A stretch of DNA of 64,000 bases from Lysinimonas soli (GCF_042655435.1 NZ_JBHSMG010000001.1:496001-560000); one strand, 5' to 3'. Shown: positions 16,050 to 24,099, counted from the stretch's first letter. Made by a program: numbers and translations. The notes: generated from the sequence alone by a model not told the origin.

Positions 16050-16940
16050 TCAGTTCGCCGAGCCCGACGGGTTCGGCTGCGTGCCGCCGTAGGAGGCGGC
16101 CCGGCCACCGGTCTCGACCGGGATTCCGTCGACGGCGCCGCCGTACTCGGGACTGTACGTGGGGCTGTTGCGGAAGGTGTCGACGAACTTCTGCAGTCGG
16201 GGATCGGACGGACTCGAGACGCGCAGCTGGTGGCCCCACGAGCTGATGACGATGGGGCTCGGCAGGGCACTGGTGGCCCAGGGGGACAGGTCGACGTAGC
16301 GGTTGGCGTCGCCCGGGATCCCGATCTCGCTCGACGACTCCGCGATGAGCGTCTGCCGCCCGACGAAGGCGACGAGCTGCGCGACCGAGGCGGCCGGAAG
16401 GTCGGGGTCGTAGGTGATCCAGACGGCGCCGTGCTCGAGGTTGTGCACCGCGCGCTCGCTGGGGATGGGCTTCGTGTAGACGCCGGCGTTCATCCAGGTC
16501 GGATCGTGCGGTCCTCCCACGGGCGGCACGATCGAATAGTCGACGGGTCCGCTGACGTGGGTGTGTTCGAGAGCCCCCGCATGGGCGGCGCCGTCTCCGG
16601 GCCATCCCGTGGTATCCCAGGCGAGGACACCGGAGACTCCCGAGGTGTCGGGCACGGCGGTGGCTGCGGCTTGGGTGGTCGGGCTGCCGGACGATGCTGC
16701 CGGGATGATCTGCGCCCCCGCTCCCGCCGACCCTCCTGCCGAGGTCGCGGACGACGCCGGGGCGTTCGTCGGGGCGCGCCCGGTGACCACGATCAGCACC
16801 ACGACGAGCGACGCGATCGCGACGACCGCCACGGCGACCACGATCGTCAGCGTGCGTCGGCGGCGGCGCCTCGACTGCTGCGCTGCGATGATGGCCTGCT
16901 GTCGGCGCTCGGCACTCGCGCGGGCGGATTCTTTGGACAC
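16050..16940 (-). CDS. DUF3105 family protein
   Basis: A 296-residue protein with an Arg-rich cytoplasmic N-terminus, one membrane helix (about residues 30-52), a long Ser/Ala/Thr linker and a C-terminal DUF3105 domain. The domain is recognised by VDYSIVPPVGGPHDPTWMNAGVY and ERAVHNLEHGAVWITYDPD. Its molecular role is unknown. The GTG start lies one base after the DedA 3 stop on the same strand. A TAGATT box 6 bases before the GTG also allows its own leaderless transcript. Confidence 0.87.
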   Translation of the reverse strand: MSKESARASAERRQQAIIAAQQSRRRRRRTLTIVVAVAVVAIASLVVVLIVVTGRAPTNAPASSATSAGGSAGAGAQIIPAASSGSPTTQAAATAVPDTSGVSGVLAWDTTGWPGDGAAHAGALEHTHVSGPVDYSIVPPVGGPHDPTWMNAGVYTKPIPSERAVHNLEHGAVWITYDPDLPAASVAQLVAFVGRQTLIAESSSEIGIPGDANRYVDLSPWATSALPSPIVISSWGHQLRVSSPSDPRLQKFVDTFRNSPTYSPEYGGAVDGIPVETGGRAASYGGTQPNPSGSAN

Positions 16941-16941
16941 G

Positions 16942-17646
16942 TCACGAATCTAGGGGCCGATCGCTGGAAACCCGCTCCGCCTCGGGCGAGGCCGGGTCCA
17001 CCCACGCAGTCCCGGTTCCGTCCGGCGGCGGCGTCGCCCTCTCCTCGCGACGACGCGTGCGCAAGGCGACGACCTCGAAGAGCGCCCCGAACAGGATGAC
17101 CGCGACGATCGCGATGGCCGCGCCGAGCAGGGGCATCGAGGCGAATGCCTTCCCCGCGATCACCGCGACGATCACGTGATACCCGGTGTAGAAGGTGGAT
17201 GCCGCGAACGAGATCGGCAGGTACCGGCGGATGGGCAGCCGGCCGGCCGCGGCGGTCATCGTGACGGCGACCCGCGCGAACGGGACGAACTTCGCGACCA
17301 TCAGGAACACCGTCGGTCGGCGCAGGAGGCCCGCCGCCGCCCACTCGAACGCGCGGCTCACGCGCGGACCGCGCATCCACCGCCATCTCCGGATGCCGAT
17401 GGTGCGCCCGATGGCGAACGCGATCGCGTCACCGATCATGGTCGCGACGATCGCGACGCCGAGCACGATCCAGACGTTCGGACCGTGGCCCGCCGCGCCG
17501 AGCGCGGCGAGCGTCACGACACCGGTCTCACCGGGAACGAACGGGAAGAAGCCGTCGATGATCAGGATTCCGGCCATGACGACATACGCCCACGGCGACG
17601 CCGCGAGCGTGGTCAGAGCCACTGTGAACTGATCGATGCACGCCAC
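16942..17646 (-). CDS. DedA-family membrane protein 3
   Basis: A 234-residue membrane protein, the third DedA in this window. Signatures are IDGFFPFVPGETGVVTLA, MIGDAIAFAIGRTIG and VAKFVPFARVAVTMTAAAGRLPIRRYLPIS. The last stretch has the conserved F.P..R......G. I chose GTG 17646; the open frame continues upstream only because it crosses a hairpin and the tRNA-Leu gene. A charged tail follows the last helix. It is probably co-transcribed with the DUF3105 gene directly downstream. Confidence 0.85.
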   Translation of the reverse strand: MACIDQFTVALTTLAASPWAYVVMAGILIIDGFFPFVPGETGVVTLAALGAAGHGPNVWIVLGVAIVATMIGDAIAFAIGRTIGIRRWRWMRGPRVSRAFEWAAAGLLRRPTVFLMVAKFVPFARVAVTMTAAAGRLPIRRYLPISFAASTFYTGYHVIVAVIAGKAFASMPLLGAAIAIVAVILFGALFEVVALRTRRREERATPPPDGTGTAWVDPASPEAERVSSDRPLDS

Positions 17647-17716
17647 GGTAGTCGGGGGGAGCCAAGAATGGGCAAAGAGGCGGCGAACGGCCGTGGTCCG
17701 CGACCGCCCCACCCGA

Positions 17717-17778
17717 GCGCCGCCCTTTCTCGCCAGCGCCGCGCCACGGCCGGCGGCGTCCGCGAGAAAGGGCGGCGC
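17717..17778 (-). terminator. 16-bp perfect inverted repeat downstream of tRNA-Leu
   Basis: Positions 17717-17732 (GCGCCGCCCTTTCTCG) and 17763-17778 are perfect reverse complements around a 30-base GC-rich centre that can itself pair. It begins 22 bases past the tRNA 3' end. It is most simply the tRNA terminator, though the large loop is unusual. Confidence 0.6.
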
Positions 17779-17799
17779 ACGGGAACACGGGGGCGAGCT

Positions 17800-17883
17800 T
17801 GGTGCGGAAGGTGGGACTCGAACCCACACGCCTTTCGGCACAGGAACCTAAATCCTGCGTGTCTACCGTTTCACCACTCCCGC
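17800..17883 (-). tRNA. tRNA-Leu (anticodon UAG)
   Basis: On the minus strand the acceptor GCGGGAG pairs with CTTCCGC (one G-U), the anticodon arm is CAGGA-TTTAGGT-TCCTG with anticodon TAG, and the T arm has GGTTCGAGTCC. A long variable arm makes it class II, as expected for leucine. The terminal CCA is encoded (17802-17800). Confidence 0.95.
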
Positions 17884-17980
17884 GAGCGGTGCCAGTCTAC
17901 GAGCGGGCGACCGCCGTCCGCGTCGGGCGAGTTCCGGTTCGGCAGCCGCGCGAGTGACCCGAGCGGGCGTACTCTCCCGT

Positions 17981-18031
17981 GCCTGTGGACAGCCGCGGCG
18001 CGGTGCTGAGCTCGCCGGGCACACTGTCCGC
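17981..18031 (+). promoter_or_regulatory. conserved motif pair upstream of the tadABC operon
   Basis: GCCTGTGGA (17981-17989), then exactly 30 bases, then CACACTGTC (18020-18028), then three bases and the start codon. The same two motifs with the same 30- and 3-base distances precede the flp-like gene at 23935. CACTGT is close enough to the start to be the -10 of a leaderless mRNA; GCCTGTGGA is too far away for a -35 and may be an activator site. Confidence 0.65.
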
Positions 18032-19261
18032 GTGAGCAGCGCGATCGGCCTCATCACCGAACGGGTGCGCGAGCGCATGCGCCGCGAGGGTGTCGACCTG
18101 GCCGCCGACGACGCGCTCGCCGCCCGCTTCGTGCGCGACGAGGTGCAGCGCTACAGCGAGCACGCGCTCGGGGGATCGCATCCGCTGCTGGCCGACGAGG
18201 GGGCGGTCGCGCGGCAGGTCGTCGCGACCCTCACGGGGTTCGGTCCGCTGCAGCCGTACCTCGACGATCCGAGCGTCGAGGAGCTCTGGATCAACGGCCC
18301 GGATCGCGTCTTCGTCGCCCGCGACGGGGTTTCGGAGCGGGTCGATCTCGCCCTGACCGAGGCGAAGGTGCGCGACCTGGTCGAGCGGATGCTGCACTCG
18401 ACCGGGCGACGGGTCGACTTGAGTTCGCCGTTCGTCGACGCCTCGCTTCCCGACGGGTCGCGACTGCATGTCGTCATCCCCGACATCACGCGCGCGCATT
18501 GGGCGGTGAACGTGCGCAAGTTCCGCCGCGGCATCCGGGATCTGGCCGAACTCGTGCGGCTCGGCTCGCTGACGACGGAGGCGGCCGGGTTCCTGCGACT
18601 GTGCGTGCGCAGCGGGCACAACATCCTCGTCTCGGGGGCGACCCAGAGCGGCAAGACCACCATGCTCGGAGCGCTGCTGGCGGCGGCACCGCTCGACGAG
18701 AGGATCGTGACGGTCGAGGAGACCTTCGAACTCTCGGTGTCGGCACCGGACTGGGTCGCGATGCAATGCCGCCAGCCGAGCCTCGAGGGAACCGGCGAGA
18801 TCACGCTGCGCCGGCTCATCAAGGAGGCGCTGCGCATGCGCCCCGACCGGCTCGTGGTCGGCGAGGTGCGCGAGGCGGAGTCCCTCGATCTGCTGATCGC
18901 GCTCAACAGCGGGCTGCCGGGCATGTGCTCGCTTCATGCCAATCACGCCCGCGACGCCCTCGCGAAGCTCTCGACCCTTCCCTTGCTGGCCGGGCGCAAC
19001 ATCGACTCGGCCTTCGTGCTTCCGACCGTGGCATCGTCGATCGACCTCGTCGTCCACGCCGAGCTGCAGCGCGGAGGCCGGCGGCGGGTCGTCGAGATCA
19101 TCGCGCCCACGGGCCGAGTGGTCAGCGGGGCTCCCGAGGCGACCACGCTCTTCGCCCTGCGTGAGAACCGGCTCGCGCCGACCGGGGAGCTGCCGGCCCG
19201 CGACGCGAAGTTCCGTCGCGCCGGGATCGATCTCGCGGCGACCCTGCGAGGCATCGCATGA
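18032..19261 (+). CDS. tadA: TadA/CpaF-family pilus assembly ATPase
   Basis: Drives assembly of Tad (type IVc) pili. The 409-residue protein has the N-terminal domain DEVQRYSEHAL...LLADEGAVARQV, LTGFGPLQPYLDDPSVEELWING, the Walker A ILVSGATQSGKTTML (about residues 201-215), the acidic VTVEETFEL box and the Walker B region RPDRLVVGEVREAE with SLHAN. GTG 18032 was chosen because the shared promoter-like motif ends three bases before it. tadB and tadC follow with four-base overlaps. No TadZ-like gene lies next to it. Confidence 0.93.
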   Translation: MSSAIGLITERVRERMRREGVDLAADDALAARFVRDEVQRYSEHALGGSHPLLADEGAVARQVVATLTGFGPLQPYLDDPSVEELWINGPDRVFVARDGVSERVDLALTEAKVRDLVERMLHSTGRRVDLSSPFVDASLPDGSRLHVVIPDITRAHWAVNVRKFRRGIRDLAELVRLGSLTTEAAGFLRLCVRSGHNILVSGATQSGKTTMLGALLAAAPLDERIVTVEETFELSVSAPDWVAMQCRQPSLEGTGEITLRRLIKEALRMRPDRLVVGEVREAESLDLLIALNSGLPGMCSLHANHARDALAKLSTLPLLAGRNIDSAFVLPTVASSIDLVVHAELQRGGRRRVVEIIAPTGRVVSGAPEATTLFALRENRLAPTGELPARDAKFRRAGIDLAATLRGIA

Positions 19262-20121
19262 CGATCGCCGTCGGCCTGCTTCTCGGCGCGGGGCTCGTTC
19301 TCGCGCTGTCGCCGTGGCTGTGGCCCGTCATGAGACGGCACGATCCGCACCGGACCGGTCCGCTGGAAGGAATCCGGACGCGGCTCCGCCAGGCAGGGCT
19401 CGGCCGGGTCCCGGTCGGCGTCTTCATCGTGGTGAGCGTCCTGCTCGGCGTGGTCGTGCTGGCCGTCGCGAGCGTCGTCGTCCCCGTGCTCGCCATCGCC
19501 GTCGTCGCGGGGATCGTGGCGGCGCTGCTCCCGTTCGCGGCGCTCGGCGGGCGCGCCCGCGCTCGTCAGCGTCTGCTGCGGGCTGCATGGCCCGATCTCG
19601 TCGATCACCTGGTCTCGGGGCTGCGTTCCGGCCTACCCCTCGCCGAAAGCGTGGGCGGCCTCGCGATGGTCGGGGCGCCCGAGACGCGGGAGGCGTTCCG
19701 GCTCTTCGAGCGTGAGGTGCAGGCGACTGGCGCGGTCTCTCCGGCACTCGACGCGCTCAAGGAGCGCCTGTGCGATCCGGTCGCTGATCGCATCGTCGAG
19801 ACCCTGCGCATGGCGCGTGAGGTCGGCGGAACCGAGCTGCCGAGCGTGTTGCGCAACCTTGCCGCATCGCTGCGCGCCGACCTCGCGGTGCGGGCCGAAG
19901 CGGAGGCCCGGCAGTCGTGGGTGCTCAACGCCGCGCGGCTGGGGGTGGTGGCGCCATGGCTGGTGTTGGTGCTGCTCGCCTCGCGACCGGAGGCGGCATC
20001 CGCCTACAACTCCCCGCTCGGGATGCTCGTGCTCGGCATCGGCGTGGTCGTGACGGTGATCGCCTATCGCCTGATGGTCGCCCTGGGGCGGCTGCCCGAC
20101 GAGCGGCGGTGGTTCGCGTGA
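19258..20121 (+). CDS. tadB: TadB-like pilus assembly inner-membrane protein
   Basis: A 287-residue type II secretion F-domain protein. Helices at about residues 5-25, 52-100 and two at the C-terminus flank a cytoplasmic helical core (AWPDLVDHLVSGLRSGLPLAESV ... TLRMAREVGGTELPSVLRNLAASLRAD) typical of TadB. It would form the membrane platform under the TadA ATPase. The start overlaps tadA by four bases (ATGA) and the stop overlaps tadC (GTGA). Confidence 0.9.
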   Translation: MTIAVGLLLGAGLVLALSPWLWPVMRRHDPHRTGPLEGIRTRLRQAGLGRVPVGVFIVVSVLLGVVVLAVASVVVPVLAIAVVAGIVAALLPFAALGGRARARQRLLRAAWPDLVDHLVSGLRSGLPLAESVGGLAMVGAPETREAFRLFEREVQATGAVSPALDALKERLCDPVADRIVETLRMAREVGGTELPSVLRNLAASLRADLAVRAEAEARQSWVLNAARLGVVAPWLVLVLLASRPEAASAYNSPLGMLVLGIGVVVTVIAYRLMVALGRLPDERRWFA

Positions 20122-21056
20122 GCCCGGTTCTCGCCGTGAGCATTCCGTTCGGCGTCGTGCTCGGCCTCGGGCTCTGGTCGCTCGTGGCCCTGGTTCCCCG
20201 CGTCGGGGCGCCCCGGCTCTCGACACGGATCGCTCCCTACCTGTCGGATGTCTCACCCACTGCCCGCGAGCTGGCCGGGCGCCGCCCGGCCGAGCCCGCT
20301 TCACTGCTCTCCGCCCTGCTCGAGCCCTTCGTTGCGCGACTGCGACGGCTGCTGACCGCGGTGCTCGGCGGCGATGAGGCGGTCGCCGCGCGTCTGCGGC
20401 GGGCCGGTTCGTCGCTCAGCGTCGAACGCTTCCGTTCCCGTCAACTGCTCTGGGCCGCGGGTGGCGCCGTGCTCGGCGTCCTCCTCGCGGCGGTGCTCGC
20501 CCGGGTGTCGGTGGCGGGCGCTCCGGTGCTGATCGCGACGGCGCTGGTGGCCGCTGCCCTCGGCCTCCTGGCGCCGGAGCAGCTGCTGGCGCGTGCGGCC
20601 CGGTCCCGCCTGCGGCGGCTGGCGGCCGAGCTGCCGACGGTGCTCGAGTTCATGACGCTCGCGCTCTCGGCGGGAGAGGGCATCCTGGATGCCCTGAAGC
20701 GCGTCGCCCGCACCGGCAACGGCGAGCTGGCGCGCGAGTTCGGCCGGGTTGTCGCCGAGGTCAACTCCGGTCTGTCTCTCGCCGAGGCGCTGCAGCGCTG
20801 CGCGTCGACGATCGGGCTGCCCGCCCTCAGCCGCACGATCGATCAGCTACTCGGTGCGCTGGAACGCGGCACGCCGCTCGTCGGTGTGCTCCGCGCCCAG
20901 GCTCAGGACTCCCGCGACGAGTCGAAGCGCCAGCTGCTCGAGGCGGCGGGGCGCAAAGAGGTCGCGATGCTGTTCCCCCTGGTGTTCCTCATCCTCCCGG
21001 TCACGATCGTGTTCGCGATCTTCCCCGGGATCCTGGTGCTGCAGCTGGGGTTCTAG
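20118..21056 (+). CDS. tadC: TadC-like pilus assembly inner-membrane protein
   Basis: A 312-residue second F-domain platform protein. The core shows ELPTVLEFMTLALSAGEGILDALKRVA and GVLRAQAQDSRDESKRQLLEAAGRKEVAMLFPLVFLILPVTIVFAIFPG, the usual TadC C-terminus. GTG 20118 overlaps the tadB stop by four bases. Its last 79 bases (20978-21056) are repeated 716 bases downstream at 21694-21772, with a lower-GC membrane-protein gene between the copies. Confidence 0.9.
   Translation: MSPVLAVSIPFGVVLGLGLWSLVALVPRVGAPRLSTRIAPYLSDVSPTARELAGRRPAEPASLLSALLEPFVARLRRLLTAVLGGDEAVAARLRRAGSSLSVERFRSRQLLWAAGGAVLGVLLAAVLARVSVAGAPVLIATALVAAALGLLAPEQLLARAARSRLRRLAAELPTVLEFMTLALSAGEGILDALKRVARTGNGELAREFGRVVAEVNSGLSLAEALQRCASTIGLPALSRTIDQLLGALERGTPLVGVLRAQAQDSRDESKRQLLEAAGRKEVAMLFPLVFLILPVTIVFAIFPGILVLQLGF
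20978..21056 (+). repeat. direct repeat, copy 1: 3' end of tadC
   Basis: These 79 bases match 21694-21772 at roughly nine positions in ten. Differences are mostly synonymous in the tadC frame, and both copies end in the same FAIFPGILVLQLGF-stop. Confidence 0.9.
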
Positions 21057-21072
21057 CCGCTAGGTTCAGCAC

Positions 21073-21645
21073 ATGACGCAACCAACGTCACCTCGGGTTC
21101 GGGCGATCGACGTGGTCTGGATTTGGGCAGTGGTTGTTGGCGCCTCCGTGCCCCTCGTGTTCCTGGTCGCTCTGGTAGTGCAGATCATTGTCGTGAATTC
21201 TTCCAACCGGTTCGTCGACCTTGTCGGCCTGGCTTTCGCCTACTCGATCGTGGGCGCCGTGGTCACCTGCGCACTCATCGCTGTCGCGGTCGGAAAACGC
21301 CCCCGGGTTCGCCAGATCGTGATCCCGTCTGCCGCGATCGGAGTTCTCGCCGGCCTCGCTCCCATCTCCGCCGTCGTATTCCTTCGGCTCTCCCACAAAG
21401 CCTGCGCGGTGTGGAACGTGCTCGGTTTGCCCTGGGCCGAGCCTTGGCGGGATCTCGCGCAGTGGAGCGCACTGTTGATCTGGCTGGCGTCGACCGTATC
21501 GCTCATCGTCGCCGTTACGACGCCTCGTATTCGCCGTGCCGGCGTCGCGATGTGGATCTGGAGCGCGGCGATCGCCGTGCCGACTCTGTTCCTCAATTTC
21601 TTGGTCGTCTACGGAGACCCGGGACCGAGTTGTGTGCCCGTTTAG
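21073..21645 (+). CDS. hypothetical four- or five-helix membrane protein, likely acquired
   Basis: I do not recognise this 190-residue protein. Hydrophobic stretches are at about residues 12-38, 46-70, 82-103, 124-146 and 155-177; it ends GDPGPSCVPV. The base composition is visibly less GC-rich than the tad genes around it, with more TTG, GTT and ATT codons. It lies between two copies of the tadC 3' end, which suggests it arrived by recombination. ATG 21073 is 16 bases after the tadC stop with no strong ribosome site. Confidence 0.6.
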   Translation: MTQPTSPRVRAIDVVWIWAVVVGASVPLVFLVALVVQIIVVNSSNRFVDLVGLAFAYSIVGAVVTCALIAVAVGKRPRVRQIVIPSAAIGVLAGLAPISAVVFLRLSHKACAVWNVLGLPWAEPWRDLAQWSALLIWLASTVSLIVAVTTPRIRRAGVAMWIWSAAIAVPTLFLNFLVVYGDPGPSCVPV

Positions 21646-21682
21646 AGTCGTGGGCCACCGGGCGGGGCAGCATCCAATATCG

Positions 21683-21772
21683 ATGAGTATCCCGCTGGTG
21701 ATCCTGATCCTCCCGGCCACGATCGTGTTCGCGATCTTCCCTGGGATCCTGGTGTTGCAGCTGGGGTTCTAA
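21683..21772 (+). pseudogene. tadC C-terminal remnant (direct repeat, copy 2)
   Basis: The last 79 bases repeat the tadC 3' end. The in-frame ATG at 21683 gives a 29-residue product beginning MSIPLVILILPATIVFAIFP, identical to the TadC C-terminus except for a few conservative changes. Because most nucleotide differences are synonymous, the copy may come from another, once functional tadC rather than a recent local duplication. It could be translated as a single-helix micropeptide, but a fragment is the simpler reading. Confidence 0.75.
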
Positions 21773-21881
21773 CAGCCCGCGCGCGTCCCGGGGTTGACGG
21801 CGTCGGCGAACGCTGCAAATGTGGACACTGCCCACATTCCGTGCGAGGTAGCCGGGATGAGGCCGAGACGAGGAGTCGACG

Positions 21882-22334
21882 GTGCCCACGATCACCCCCT
21901 TCATCTGGTTCGACGACGACCTGCAAGAAGCGCTCGACTTCTACGTCGGCATCTTCCCCAACGCGAGGATCCTCGACGAGCATCGCACCGAGAACGGCGA
22001 GCTCTTCTACGGCACATTCACGCTCGCGGGCCAGACCTTCTACGGGATGAACGGCGGACCGGGGCATCCGCTCACCGACGCGTTCTCGCTCTTCGTGATG
22101 TGCGACGACCAGGCCGAGGTCGACCGATACTGGGACGCCCTGACCGCCGACGGCACGCCCGTGGCCTGCGGCTGGCTGACCGACAAGTTCGGCCTGTCGT
22201 GGCAGATCGTGCCGCGGCGTCTGATGGAGCTGCAGGCCGACCCCGACCCGGCGCGCGTGAAGCGCACCGTGGACGCGATGATGACCATGGTGAAGCTGGA
22301 TGTCGCGGCGCTCGAGCGGGCCGCCGACGGCTAG
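21882..22334 (+). CDS. VOC-superfamily (PhnB-like) protein
   Basis: A 150-residue protein of the glyoxalase/bleomycin-resistance fold. It has the PhnB-type start ITPFIWFDDDLQEALDFYVGIFPNARI, TFTLAGQTFYGMNGGP, DDQAEVDRYWDALTADGTPVACGWLTDKFGLSWQIVP and RVKRTVDAMMTMVKLDVAAL. Such proteins are often called 3-demethylubiquinone methyltransferase-like, but the reaction is unknown and no methyltransferase motif is present. GTG 21882 follows a GAGGAG ribosome site. It is unrelated to the flanking tad genes. Confidence 0.85.
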   Translation: MPTITPFIWFDDDLQEALDFYVGIFPNARILDEHRTENGELFYGTFTLAGQTFYGMNGGPGHPLTDAFSLFVMCDDQAEVDRYWDALTADGTPVACGWLTDKFGLSWQIVPRRLMELQADPDPARVKRTVDAMMTMVKLDVAALERAADG

Positions 22335-22390
22335 CGGGCGAGGGCCGTTGCCGCGCGCCGGTTTACCGACTCCGAACCGACGGCAGACTG

Positions 22391-22410
22391 GCTCCGAACA
22401 CGGTCGGAGC
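22391..22410 (+). promoter_or_regulatory. small hairpin before the PHB-depolymerase-like gene
   Basis: GCTCCGA 22391-22397 and TCGGAGC 22404-22410 form a 7-bp inverted repeat with a 6-base centre, 11 bases before the GTG start. It may be an operator or an RNA hairpin near the ribosome site. Confidence 0.3.
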
Positions 22411-22421
22411 AGCATCGCACC

Positions 22422-23360
22422 GTGTCCAGGATCATTCGCCCTCTCGTGACAGCCCTCGCGTCGCTCGTGCTGGCGGCCGGCCTCAGCGGATGCGGTGCGC
22501 TGCGATCCGATGGCAACCCGACCGAGTCGGCCGCCGCATCCGGGTCGGCCGCGATCCCCGTGGGGAGCTCCTCGCACACCGTCGAGGTCGGCGGCGTCAC
22601 CCGCAGCTACCTCGTCTACCGCCCCGCCCGACTGGACGCTCCCGCCCCGCTCGTGATGATGCTGCACGGCGGCTTCGGCTCTGCGACCCAGGCCGAGCGG
22701 AGTTACGGTTGGGATGCCGAGGCCGACGCCCAGCACTTCGTGGTGGTCTACCCCGACGGGCAGGGCCGCGCCTGGAACGTCGGAGGCGGATGCTGCGGCA
22801 CTCCCGGCCGCGCCGGCGTCGACGACGTGGCGTTCCTGCAGGCCGTCCTCGCCCAGGTGAAGGCGACGCTGTCGATCGACGCGAGCCGCGTCTTCGCGAC
22901 CGGGATCTCGAACGGGGGCATGATGGCCTACCGCCTCGCCTGCGACACGGATGCCGTGGCCGCGATCGCACCGGACTCCGCGACGCTCCTCGGGGACTGC
23001 CCGTCGCCGCATCCGGTCTCGGTGATCGCGATCCACGGCACGGCCGACCGGAACATCCCGTACGACGGGGGAGAGGGGTCGGGCGTCGCCAGGATCGACG
23101 GCCCCTCGATCCCGTCGGTGAACCGGCTCTGGCGCACCGCCGACTCCTGCGACCCGCCGAGCTCGACCGTGTCGGGCGACGTGACGAGCTCGATCGCGGC
23201 GTGCCCGGGCTCGCGCGCGGTCGAACTCATCACGATCGCCGGCGCCGGTCACCAGTGGCCGGGCTCCACGCAGGGCAGGCAGGGGGCCGATCCGCCCTAT
23301 CCGGGACTGGATGCCACCTCGGCGATCTGGACGTTCTTCGCGGCGCACCCCGCGACCTGA
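22422..23360 (+). CDS. secreted poly(3-hydroxybutyrate) depolymerase/feruloyl-esterase-family lipoprotein (LpqC-like)
   Basis: A 312-residue lipoprotein with lipobox LSGC at about residues 21-24. The esterase domain has the oxyanion loop LVMMLHGGFGS, GWDAEADAQHFVVVYPDG, a Cys pair in NVGGGCCGTPG, the nucleophile GISNGGMMAYRLAC, the acid in IHGTADRNIPYDGGE and the His in AGAGHQWPG. Members of this esterase group cleave polyhydroxyalkanoate, acetyl-xylan or feruloyl esters; the real substrate is unknown. It lies in the segment that splits the tad locus. Confidence 0.87.
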   Translation: MSRIIRPLVTALASLVLAAGLSGCGALRSDGNPTESAAASGSAAIPVGSSSHTVEVGGVTRSYLVYRPARLDAPAPLVMMLHGGFGSATQAERSYGWDAEADAQHFVVVYPDGQGRAWNVGGGCCGTPGRAGVDDVAFLQAVLAQVKATLSIDASRVFATGISNGGMMAYRLACDTDAVAAIAPDSATLLGDCPSPHPVSVIAIHGTADRNIPYDGGEGSGVARIDGPSIPSVNRLWRTADSCDPPSSTVSGDVTSSIAACPGSRAVELITIAGAGHQWPGSTQGRQGADPPYPGLDATSAIWTFFAAHPAT

Positions 23361-23443
23361 GTGCCTGGGACCGGCGCGGTTCACCCGGAACGGCGGGGCC
23401 AAGGTCCTGCCGCAGCCGCCCTGCGGCGGGCTAGCGTCGAGGC

Positions 23444-23878
23444 ATGGCTTCGGTGGTCGCGTGCCCGTCCTGTGGCGTGAAGAATCGGGTGCCGCTCTCG
23501 GCGGCCGGCAAACCGCGGTGCGCGAAGTGCGGCGCCGATCTGCCGTGGCTCGTGGAGGTCGGCGACGACGAGTTCGGATCGGCCGTCGAACGCAGCACCG
23601 TCCCCGTGCTCGTGGACGTCTGGGCTCCGTGGTGCGGACCGTGCCGCATGGTGAGCCCCGTCGTCGAGGGCTTCGCGCGTGAGCGGGCCGGGAGCCTCAA
23701 GGTCGCCAAGGTCAACTCCGACACCTCGCCGCAGGTCTCGGCGGCGCACCGGATCCAGAGCATCCCGACGCTGCTGCTCTACGTCGGCGGGCGCGAGGTG
23801 GCCCGCAGCATCGGGGCGAAGCCCGCTCCACAACTGCGCCAATGGCTGGATGCGGAGCTGGCCGCCCACCCGCACTGA
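23444..23878 (+). CDS. thioredoxin 2 with N-terminal zinc ribbon
   Basis: A 144-residue thiol-disulfide reductase. The N-terminus has two CxxC pairs (CPSC at 7-10, CAKC at 26-29), forming the zinc ribbon that marks the TrxC type. The thioredoxin domain carries the active site WAPWCGPCRM (about residues 60-69) and the cis-proline loop SIPTLLLYVGG. It would reduce cytoplasmic proteins, with resistance to oxidative stress known for this type. The gene ends 56 bases before the flp-like pilin gene, inside the region where that gene's upstream motif begins. Confidence 0.93.
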   Translation: MASVVACPSCGVKNRVPLSAAGKPRCAKCGADLPWLVEVGDDEFGSAVERSTVPVLVDVWAPWCGPCRMVSPVVEGFARERAGSLKVAKVNSDTSPQVSAAHRIQSIPTLLLYVGGREVARSIGAKPAPQLRQWLDAELAAHPH

Positions 23879-23883
23879 CGTGA

Positions 23884-23934
23884 GCCTGTGGAGAAGTCCG
23901 ACCGCAATTTCCCGGGCCGGTTCACACTGTCGGC
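23884..23934 (+). promoter_or_regulatory. conserved motif pair upstream of the flp-tadE operon
   Basis: GCCTGTGGA (23884-23892), 30 bases, CACACTGTC (23923-23931), three bases, ATG. This repeats the arrangement before tadA at 17981-18031, although the 30-base spacers differ in sequence. Motif 1 starts 6 bases after the thioredoxin stop. Confidence 0.65.
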
Positions 23935-24099
23935 ATGAAGCGGATTCTCGACCGACTGCGCGAGGAGCGCGGCGACGTGCCCGGCTGGGTGCTGATCACC
24001 TTGATGACCGCGGGCTTGGTGATCCTCATCTGGGGGCTCGCCGGTCCGGCCCTCAGCGAGATCTTCCAGAGCGCGATCGCGAAGGTCACCGGGCTCTGA
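23935..24099 (+). CDS. Flp/Tad-type small pilin-like protein
   Basis: A 54-residue protein too short for most gene finders: charged N-terminus MKRILDRLREERGDVPGW, then one hydrophobic helix (VLITLMTAGLVILIWGLAG) and a short tail. Size, topology and position directly before tadE-like genes fit an actinobacterial Flp-type pilin or a pilin-like subunit. The usual Flp GxxxxE processing motif is not obvious, so the cleavage site is unsure. It has the conserved motif pair in front. It is followed by the next gene after three bases. Confidence 0.75.
   Translation: MKRILDRLREERGDVPGWVLITLMTAGLVILIWGLAGPALSEIFQSAIAKVTGL

Noticed and set aside
17647..17841. N-terminal extension of DedA 3 to 17841
   Set aside because: It would translate the terminator hairpin and part of the tRNA-Leu gene.
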